Origin: Acanthaster planci
Taxonomy: Eukaryota; Echinodermata; Asteroidea; Valvatida; Acanthasteridae
DNA: 45,769 nucleotides
Direction of reading: 5' to 3'
Assembly: GCF_001949145.1 (NCBI RefSeq)
Contig: NW_019091806.1
Location: 1-45,769 of the forward strand
Positions within the stretch are counted from its first letter, which is position 1. The number at the start of each line of letters is the position of its first letter. The translations under genes were made by a program, and so were the position numbers. A model generated the notes under the pieces. That model saw only the letters and a program-made list of their open reading frames with translations, ran no database searches and was not told where the DNA came from. Positions 10,728 through 20,330 of the stretch are shown piece after piece.

Positions 10728-13700
10728 TTAGTCGCTGCCCATTACAGAAGTCACAATGAAGTATGTAGCTACAGCAACTCCAGCAACCAGAAGAACACCA
10801 GTAATCAATCCAATGGCACTCCACATGTTAGCTCGTTTGGCGGCTTCTTGAGCACCGTTATAGTCGCCAGCTAAGTACAGAGTTTTAGCCTATTGAAAAA
10901 CATACCCAAAGTTAAATTTAAATTGAACATAAACTCCTTTTTTTTAAGAAATTGGCAACACAGGAAACTCAACATGAAGACATTCAAGTTAAGTATGTGC
11001 TGCATGAGTAGTGTAAGGCTAAACACCCGTCTATGCAACTGAAGTTGCGCTTGTGGTGTGGATCGTTAAAAAAATAGAAAACCTCGTTTCCTCTCGTTAC
11101 TACCGATGTATAAAAGTGTAACAAGACAGACCCTAAAGACGTAACAGTAAGCTTCTAAATGATGATTTAAGTTTTTTTTGCTTACAATCTACAACAAATC
11201 TATATCATAATTTTGTTTACTGGAATTGTTGAGGTGCGTGCTGGCAAACATTTCCCCCTACATCGCTTAAATGTAAATTAGCCGCATAGCAAGCTGGCAG
11301 ATCGTCCTTCGGAATCACAGACACTTACAAAGAACATGCACAATAGAAATCAACAGGAACTGTAAACCGTACACGAATACAGTGGTAATGATGCGCAGTT
11401 AATCACACTACAAAATAACACCCAGGGTGTTATCAGAAGACTAAATCAACACTTTCACTGGTTGGTGTTATTTAACTCTCTAGGTGTTACTTTTAACACC
11501 CTCTGGTGCATTGTAAAGCTTACGGGCATGTCAAGTAACACCCTAGCTTTGATGTGGTCATAACACCAAAATGTGTTGTTTTTAACACAGCAGATTGGCA
11601 GGCAGTGTATTAATCTGACGCATCCAAAAAAGAGCTGGTATCTTCTCCATTATACATGGATTGAGGAAAATAATTATATGGAAAGGAAAGAGCACTCAAG
11701 ATTAATTTGACAATATTCAGCAACATTTACGGCAATATATGTAACGGGTCCTACTCTCGTCGTCTCTAGGGATCAATAGCATTAAGACAACCTACTTTTT
11801 CTAACTGGGCAACAGCCAGCCAGCCAATTGGACGACACCACCACACACGAATGCAATGAGCAAAGCATTCCTCTCGGGCAAACATCTCATTGGCTCCTTG
11901 TGCAGGCGGGCTGCAATATATCGGCTGCCAATAGATTCAAAGCGGCAATAACATTCAAAAAAGTCCCAAGGTGAGTTTTTAAGTTAAAATGTAAAGAACC
12001 AATGTTTTGGTCTTTGCTTCAACATGTCATGGCTTGTATACATGAATACCGGAATGGTGTATAATTATTATTTCAACATTGCCGAGATGATTATGGGAAA
12101 CGGGATAAACAGAGATAATGCCAAGTAAAAGTTCTGAAAGTGTATATCGCATCTTTAAAATGTCCCAGGTTAGTGTATATATTGCAGTTTACGTATACAA
12201 CGTATACAAGCGAAATTCTGCACGTAGTATGAAATCAAAACGGGCAATATAATTCAGGCATCTGCTGTATGCCACAACAACAAGAATCACAATTTAAGCA
12301 AAATTGAAAATCTACAATGGTCGATAAAGGATCGTATTCTGGAACATAAACATGGCACAATGGTGGAATATTCTATTTGTACGAACCTGTTGCATTATAG
12401 GTGGATGTTGTTGCTCATAGTAAGGTTGCGAATATTGCTGCTGGGGATTACCTTGGTCTCGGACATTGGGCTGAATTACACGTCATAAAGAAGTTTGCAA
12501 TGTGTCAGTGAAATAAAAATTGGTTGCACTTAGTTGGATTAGTTTTAAATGCTTATGTAGTTTGGTGCAAGCTATCCTTGAACACAAGTAGAACCACGTG
12601 ACCGCAACCTTAATGAGAGACCTCTTCTTTCTCTCTTAGAGCAAACTTTTTTGGAAGCTTGCAAGGTGACATTTCCTACAAATTGAAGCAGTCATAAGAC
12701 CACACTTTCAAACAATGAAAAATCGTCGTACACCAGAAAATAGCTATACTTTGTTGCGATCAGAAACACCGCAGCTTTGGGTGTAAAAATAGTTATAAAA
12801 TGGGCACGGTGGCTTCTAACTAGTCATGACAATCTGACAAACCACTTATCTGGTATTTTGTGGTGGTTGCGATTTCCTGTAATAATGCTTGACAAATTTT
12901 GAAAACTTACATTGTATGGGGGAGGGGGGTCCGTGGTTGGGCAGGGTATCTCGTTAATAACTAAATCTGGAATAAATAACACAACCATAAAATTAACTAA
13001 CGAATGATTACAGTTTTATTGGCTCATTTTTTAGTACAATATACCCGTTCTTCGATAAATTGTTATTTTAAAGAACCTAATAAGCGAGTGAGAAAAAAAT
13101 AAAGGCTATCCAATGCAGATGAAAACACAGAAAAGGGTAATTTGATGCAGATAACGCAAAATTATTTTAATTATTATTAATAAGGTATACATTGTATACC
13201 TAATACTATAATACCGCCTATTTCCTGGACTTGTGAGCGCGTCCTGAGCCTGTAATAGAATACTCGTATGGTTCGATTACGCATTTTGTTTTTCAATTTT
13301 TGGACGAACACTTCGAGTTACAAAAAAAATTGCATGTATCTGCTGTTGAAAAAAATGTAAATTTTTAGTTTTCACAACTAAGTAATAGGTGAATTGATTG
13401 CTTTCAAATCCTGACTATACCCATCCATACACCTTGATGTCAGCCAATTATTGATGAACAGTTATTACTTCCGCAGGATTGTTCAAACCATTCAACGAAA
13501 AGCCTGGAAATGTCACATGACTGTTTTATAGAAACTCGTCTACTAACGAAGGTTCATCTCAACATTTTGTTTCAGTCTTCCATGGGGTGAATACTTCAAA
13601 CAATACAGAAAAGGCATTTTAATCACTCTGGTTGTTATCATTTTGTGCAAAATTAGTACTTCCAAACCCTCTCCATTTTCTAATCAATGTGCTAGTTATA

Positions 13701-14548
13701 TTGCAAAATTTCTGTATTATATTAGGCTAACTTTTACATTAGTGACATTAAATTCTAGGTTAGGCTGTCTTATGTGTTACATTATATAACACCTACATAC
13801 ATCCCCGTCATCTGATTGGTGGATCGTTTATCACATGGCACTGAGTTATTTTTACCAACACAAAGACGTAGAGTGCAAAAATTCATAACAACTGTGCGTT
13901 AGAAATGGATAACAAACAACTCGGGATCGATTGCGCTGCAGCTTCTAATGGCGCAAGTTTCTTGATGGCAAAATGATGAGAGGTCAAGCTCCACTGTTCA
14001 CAATTCTAGAAATAATTATAAAAACTTCTTTTAGTAAGTAATGCTGATGTTGTCATCATACGAAAGCAGAGCTCGGAATATAATGTCGAAAACTTAACAG
14101 ATTCACAACTGAACAACCTCCACTTTGAATCAGTTAATTAATGAGATGACGAGGAATTATACAGGTATTGTATTAAAAAAATAAATGTTTCGCAATCGCC
14201 TCGTGGAATACATCGTTTCATTGTCACCTCATGCAATTATTCTTACCATCACACTCATAAACATTCGTTATTTGAATAATGAAGGGGTTTTAGAGGAAAG
14301 TAATTTGGTATTATTGCTATTGCGACAGAATTAGACCGATGTATCTAATTCTCTAATTCAACAGTCGGGTGTAACAAGGGCACACAAATGTCGTGCTTTG
14401 AACCCTGAATTTGTAGTCTAACCCATATCTATCGGCCTAGACAACCCGCACAGACTCCCTTACTCTAATGAACACTGCTGTGGTTGACTGGCAGTACCAG
14501 CGCCTGGACTACTATGACATACGCACCTTTGTTTATGTCGTCTTCCAT
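10728..14548 (-). CDS. CD225/dispanin-family membrane protein D1 (five exons, complete)
   Basis: Coding exons on minus: 14527-14548, 12911-12966, 12387-12470, 11796-11924 and 10728-10889, together 453 nt or 150 residues, every junction in phase with GT/AG ends. The start ATG (context AACATGG) has an in-frame TAG 18 nt upstream. The short first exon reads MEDDINK and splits a codon. Exon 2 ends in a PPPPYN stretch (a PPxY motif, known to bind WW domains of Nedd4-type ligases), and exon 3 is Q/P/Y-rich. Exon 4 carries the CRPIG motif that aligns with the family's C-W-P-x-G in the first helix. Exon 5 holds the loop (LAGDYNGAQEAAKRA) and a clean second helix ending GSD. CD225 proteins sit in plasma or endosomal membranes; some IFITM members restrict virus entry and others act in vesicle fusion, and which applies here is unknown. 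Oddity: the first helix contains E, E, H and R and is poorly hydrophobic. A possible AATAAA lies at 10056-10061 on minus. The introns hold repeats but no other gene I can support. Confidence 0.87.
11415..11590. repeat. Cluster of TAACACC / GGTGTTA words in D1 intron 4
   Basis: At least eight copies of TAACACC or its reverse complement occur in 175 bp in mixed orientation, several followed by CT or preceded by AG. They can pair in many ways. This looks like a diverged satellite or palindromic element; it overlaps no exon. Confidence 0.6.
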
Positions 14549-16441
14549 GTTGTACGCTTTACCAATCTAGGCCTACACCTTCTGTTACGTAGCTCACATT
14601 TACCTCTCATTTAGTTGTCTAGCTGTGTATATAACAGGAAGAACAATACCAGATCATGTCAATAGTCCAAAGTTCATCGATCGTTTTAGTCATGTGCCTG
14701 TCGAATTGGGTTATCGAGAGCTTACGGTAGGTTGGTTCCGCGTTTATTCCCTAAAGAGAACGTTATACCGGCGACCAAGTCCACTTTCTTGGTTTTGCAG
14801 CCAGTGCCCGATACTGATATGGAAGATTTCGCCATCCAAAATAATAGGCGGGGAATCGCACACACAAATATCTTCAAGTGACGGCATGGGCGTAAATCCG
14901 GGTCAACGAGGTATATTTTATTTTCCCCGCGTTTTGACGAGGGGTGGGTTATGGCATTGGATCATGCCCTGTGGTGGGGAAAAATAAGGCAGATTGTGAA
15001 GACTTTATCGGACTCTCCAAAAACAACAATGTATTCAATAAAACTCAGACAGGGAGAACGAATATGCCGTTTTGGTGTAAGGTTCTGCATGGGTGTAATG
15101 CTTAATTACAGACGTACATCTGCATCTTGTACATCTGCAGCGGAATACCCTTACGACTTATTTTTACAAGTGTCTAGCCAACATTGAAATTTTGTACTGG
15201 ACTGGAAATGTCTGGCTGAAATTTCTTTAATTGTGAAGAAGCATCCAAAATCAGCCTTATTTATAAAAGTGCAATGGAAATTTCAATTAAGATCATCGCA
15301 AGCCAGTTGAGCATTACCCTTTGCAGACTGAGGTCAGAGATCAGAGGGCTTGAACAGATCATAATCAGTTACATCACCATTTTGGACGACTGGCATAAAT
15401 TTTGGAATGCAAAACAAGAAGAGGAACATAACACTCTTTTTAACTGTATCTCGGAAACCACATCAAAAGCCATTCCGGGATAATTGGCTGTGACTTGACA
15501 TTGTCTACCCTCAAAATGTGGCTGCAGCCACATCGTTCCATAGAGTTGTTCTTTATTTAGTTCTTTATTTCTATTAATCCAGACATCGTTTCACATTTCA
15601 TATTCTTACTAATGATTGTGTTACTGCCAGTGGTGTATCCAGCGGGGGGGGGATGTTTGCGTATTTATTTTTACAAGAAGAGGATGATTTCTTCGGTATA
15701 TTTTTTATCAAACAACGCAAGCAAATAGAAGCAAGGATTTTTCTTCAACAACAACATGTTGAATGAGCCCGAAGACGCTTCGCTTTTGGACCCCCCTTCC
15801 TGACACCAAAAGCTGGATACGTCATTGGTTACTACATGCAGAGACAAAACAGAGACAAGGATCCAGGGAACTAAATGTATTAGTAACAGATAAAGAGTCG
15901 AAAATTTATTCATATTTCAAACTTCAAATTTTAATACGGAGAAGATATAAAAACACTTCAGGACGGGTTCATTACAACGGAACTACTTGTTATTGATACT
16001 TCATAATTTCAAATGGGTGATTACTGAATAACGCCACAAGCACCAGCCAATATAGCGATTCGTCTGGTGATCGTTTGTATGTCACGTGTTGCTGACAGTG
16101 ATTTGTCGTGTGGTGGCTTGTGTCGCTGAATGAACTAAAGGAAGGTCTTAGAATCAAGATAATCCACGCTTATGCGCCTCAATTCGCTTCATATCATAAT
16201 GTGTGACAGACATTAATTAGTAGTCAGCATTGGCCTTGTCTTGATTCAAAAACAGATAAGATCCGTCGAAACCTACAAGGTAATTGCTCTGTCAGAAATA
16301 TCCATAACGAGTTGCAAGGGTTTCAATATCGTTCTGGACTGAAACAGGAACTAAATTAGGCCCAGACAAATAAGGGTTTGTGCAAGTGGATAAACAAATA
16401 CTTGTAGCAACAAGTGCCTTCGACGTTGATTGTAAGCAGGG
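14549..16441. other. Interval between D1 start and D2 stop
   Basis: The part next to 14549 should hold the D1 promoter on minus. No TATA box is obvious. Open frames on plus near 14625-15187 read as non-protein sequence. A CCAGTGGTGTATCCAGCGGG segment near 15630, with a G run, resembles wording common in marine mobile elements. Confidence 0.4.
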
Positions 16442-18468
16442 CTATGCATACATCATCACGAGAAATATCATGATAGAGAGAGTGAGCCCAAATAAGATGA
16501 AACAGCCAGAGAGGGCAGCAGACCACGCCCACCAGGTAGATGCCTCGGTAACCTGTGCTGATGCATAATACTTTCCTTCTTGACGGAAACGCCTTGCCTA
16601 GAATAACAATGCAAAAAATAGCAAAGTGGTAAAAGTAATTTTTGTAAGCGTACACCATTTTCTACACCATGTAAGGGGTAACCTGGGGGAGGGGTATTTC
16701 AGTATCAATAATATCCAGAGCATTCTTGTTTTGTGATCGTCCAATATTGTCCTAATGGTATGGAAAGGGAGAGTTTTTCCCAAAATCAACTGAACCACCT
16801 TCTTTCGATCACCTGCACGTACCGGTACAGCGCCATATATACGCCTGTCAGAATTCACTGAAAAAACCCAAATCCCTGAAGGTGCATGTGCGATCTTGCT
16901 TCGTAATTGGATTCACTTATGCAAAATTTCATCCATATTCACACAAAACCATAGAGCTTGTATGACAACCAAAGCAGTCTTACTTGTTTAGCCCTTAAAA
17001 TGGCCATAAAACCACAAACTGGGCAACAACATGTCACCAAAATGGCGGTAGGAAGTACGTCAGCATCGCGTGGAAACATTTCCGGTATTCCTTCTTCCAT
17101 CGTTGAGGGTGTCGTAGGTTGGTCACGTCCTGATTCCACGGCGTTATTGCATCGGTCCCTATCCTGTCGATATTATAGGCATAGGATCAAAATGACTTTT
17201 ATTCACACAAAACCTTTTGGTGGAGGATTCAATTGATATCTATGCAGCTTACCGTAACCGGCTGAATAGGGAGTATCATATCTTAATTCTCAATTTGAGG
17301 TGTTTTAGCCACAGACCCGTTTTAGTCCTCATGTCATTATCCTCGATGGAATTTTACGAAGTGTTCATTTGTTACCAGGTGCTGGCCGTGGGCTGCTGTT
17401 CACTGGTTCACTGCGTGAATGACACACCTCACCAACAGTCGACATATGAAGCTAAAATCAACTCAGACTGCCCCTTTTCACCACCGGAAGGATACAAGGA
17501 CTCACCACTTCAGTTCTAGATAGTCTGCCATTTTTGCACTCTATGTGACGACTTTCCAAGTCGGCTCCAGTGTGATGTTCTGATTTTTCTGTATCTGTCA
17601 GAGTCAGAAGTCGGTCATACAACAACGACCCTCCCTTGATCTGAGATTTAGCTATTGAGATGTCTGACTCTTCGTAGGCAGCTGTACTGGTTCCTGGCCC
17701 ACTGTCTGGAATGAGATCTGAACATAGGATTTGGGACCGAGTGTAAACAATTTTACTGGAAGGAATTTCAGGCCTTTGGGGTATTTCTTAATTAATTATA
17801 GGCCTAACTGCACCAATGGATAAAAATAAACTTGAAGGACAGGCTCGTTTTTACGCTTTCTACTGTCCTTCCTAACAGCGTGCGGGATCAACGAAGGCAC
17901 GACTGCTAACGCGTCAGAATAGTTAATCTTCGCGCACTGATTAGAGGGCTGTCAATTACGTACTTTGAATCATTCATGTAACTGTATGACATCATTGATT
18001 GAACCTCGAAAACGGTTCTTTTCCGCGGGTTTTAATAGACGTTCCATTACACCCTCTCAGAAAGGGTAAAACCCGTAGGTGAGGCAGTAGCTCGAGCTTT
18101 GATTTAATTGTCTTCAACAAGTAATGCAAAGATTTCAAAGGATTAATTTTGGTGACACAGCCATGAAACAAAGGATTAATATTTTTCATCCATACGACTG
18201 AAAAAAATACATTCCAATTGCCGTCTTATTACCAGAAATAATTCGGACCATTTTTCTGTGTACATAGGCCTATACAAAGGGACATTGGCCTGGTTACTGA
18301 GGTGTATAAGCTCAGTGCTGTGTACGGTTATTAGCTGTACCCATTTGTATGCAATCAAGATCATTGGAAGAAAAACAAGCCTCCCAGTTGGGGGTTACAG
18401 CTTGGTCAAAATTCTAGACAAATGACGATTACTAAGTTACCTTCCTGCGAAATATCGGAATTCTCCAT
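16442..18468 (-). CDS. CD225/dispanin-family membrane protein D2 (four exons, complete)
   Basis: Coding exons on minus: 18441-18468, 17506-17705, 16984-17163 and 16442-16597, together 564 nt or 187 residues with all phases consistent. The ATG has an in-frame TAA 12 nt upstream and begins MENSDISQE, splitting its tenth codon across the intron as in D1 and D3. Exon 2 gives a long hydrophilic, acidic and serine-rich N-terminus without PPxY. Exon 3 ends with the first CD225 helix, DADVLPTAILVTCCCPVCG, followed by FMAILRAKQ at the exon end; the cysteines resemble those palmitoylated in IFITM proteins (family knowledge). Exon 4 supplies the loop (ARRFRQEGKYYASAQ) and a strongly hydrophobic second helix ending MMYA. 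The acceptor of exon 3 has a weak pyrimidine tract, so that boundary is the least certain. It lies in tandem with D1 and divergent from D3. Cell role is not known; a CD225 membrane protein is as far as the sequence goes. Confidence 0.86.
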
Positions 18469-18518
18469 GATTTTGCTTTATGATTGTTGCTCATATCAAG
18501 CTCTCATAATTGACGGAA

Positions 18519-18770
18519 TTAGACCACCATATACATCACAAATACTGCAAAAGTGTCAACAAATCCGATGGACTTGGTTGTCATACGTGCTTGTTGTAGT
18601 GCACTTATCACTTCGGAATGGATTCTACAATCGCCGCAACCTACGATGATGGTGGAAAACAAAATGAATGTTGAATACAGTTGCCAGTACTCTGCCTGTG
18701 CTTCATTTGTATACATTATATCCAACAAGCCTATCCTGCTTTGATTTACGTAAACTGTGTACGTTTCCAA
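18519..18770 (-). other. Unassigned open frame with two hydrophobic stretches, between D2 and D3
   Basis: An open frame of up to 83 codons on minus ends with two hydrophobic segments, LYSTFILFSTIIVGCG and, after a polar loop (DCRIHSEVISALQQAR), SIGFVDTFAVFVMYMVV directly before the stop. This helix-loop-helix-stop layout is that of a CD225 C-terminus, and it lies within 60 bp upstream of the D2 start codon. It lacks the C-W-P-x-G signature and the GD-A loop motif, and I could not find partner exons. It could be a decayed fourth paralog, part of the D2 5' region, or chance. Confidence 0.25.
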
Positions 18771-20105
18771 GTTTGATACCTGGCCTTTTTAGTTACCGAT
18801 CCGGCTTGTCAAAGTGACCGTATTGATTGAAACTGGAGTAGGCCTACATTGAAAACGGGAAACATTTCCTGATAAATCCGCGTGATGTGAAGAGGAAGGT
18901 CAATCCGGAACCCATGAATGTATACGATGCCTCATTTAAAATAATAATACATTGTCATCATTATTTAGGTCATATGGTGGCCTCGCGGTGGTTGAGGGTG
19001 TTTCTGCTGTGATAGTCTTGCCATTGCATTGCTTGGCAGTAAAGAACCTTGATATTTGCCCAAATATCTTAGAGACTTCAAAGCGATGTTCACATGCAGA
19101 TGTTAATGCATTGTGCAACTCCTGCTCGCAGTGATAACTTCACGCCGAGTAAGCGATATGTCTAGTTAACAAATATTACGTGTCGTCACTAGAACAGTGA
19201 AAATTTGGTGATAACATTTGCTTCCAGACGAATTAATGTCTCTTACCATTGATAAAGAAAGAAGCAGATGTGTGTCCAGGCCTATGTGTCACGTACAGCA
19301 CATCTGAGGCCGTGTCGTGTCCGACAGCCCATGGAGCTATCGCTTCATGTTCACTCTATGTGTTGTGCACAATGATGTATTCAGCCGCTGTAGTCGACTG
19401 TTTGCACTTTACCCGCCACACTATTAGTTTAGGAGCTCTGTGGTTTGAAGTACCCAGACGAATCCACGCGAAAATGATTTTGGATTTCAAACTGAACTTT
19501 GATCAATTGGATTTTTTGATAACTGGCAAAACGAGAGGCAGAATCAACAATATTATTTTGTCTTAAAGCTTAAGATTTAAAACTAAAGGTCAGATGACGG
19601 CATGTTGTTCATTATGATTTTGTCAACTGCACAAACAAATTTACTTACACGATTAATTTGGACGCTTGTTTAAACTTCAAAAACTAAACTGATTCCAACC
19701 ATGAAGGAATAAAAAACATTGATTTTATGGTTGACCAAGGTGTGACAATGCTAATCATTTTCACAACAAAGTTGATGTGTTTTTCTACCTAATGGTTGAA
19801 ATCATATGCAACTATTAGTGCTTGAAGTGCAGGCAAGCGTCGAAATTAATTATGTAGTCAAATTTGTTTGTCCACCGAACTATTATGTAACGTGTTTGCC
19901 TCCCACGTGCGTTAACACGATGTGCCAACCAATTACTATGCATCTTTGTAATGATGATGCAGCGCAAACAAACCGGGGAAGATCATGCTACGGTGGGCAG
20001 AGGGGTGATTGCACACAGCCACAGTAGCAAGATCGTACCGCGCACCAACGACAAGGACGAGGTTCAATGTTTTGATGGTAAGCATGAGAAGAGGGTGTCA
20101 TCTCG

Positions 20106-20127
20106 TGACGTCATCGCGTGGACGTCA
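20106..20127. promoter_or_regulatory. Tandem CRE-like sites upstream of D3
   Basis: A perfect palindrome TGACGTCA at 20106-20113 and a second GACGTCA at 20121-20127 share the word GACGTCATCG, repeated at 14 bp. CREB/ATF factors bind this motif (known). The position 204 to 225 bp before the D3 start codon fits a proximal promoter. Confidence 0.55.
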
Positions 20128-20330
20128 TCGTACTTTACGGCTGCACCCAAAGTCTTGGCTACGACTAGACGTAACATGTATTTCTACAGTAAATACTGGC
20201 TAGCCACTTCCTGTATGATGATTGATCTGCGGTCTGCAGCAAGTTGCACCTTGTCATGTAGCTATGCACGACGTACAGACTGGACTTGGCCTACAACTTG
20301 TGCAACTAAATAAAAAAAGTTTGGGAAATC

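Larger units (their letters stand above)
18469..20330. promoter_or_regulatory. Divergent intergenic region between D2 and D3
   Basis: About 1.86 kb separates the two start codons, which point away from each other. It must contain both promoters. The clearest sites are the two CRE-like elements at 20106-20127, about 220 bp before the D3 ATG. The D2 side carries the unassigned frame at 18519-18770. Confidence 0.55.

Noticed and set aside
14625-15187. Two overlapping plus-strand frames upstream of D1
   Set aside because: Composition is not protein-like and no homology is recognisable; the stretch more likely holds the D1 promoter.
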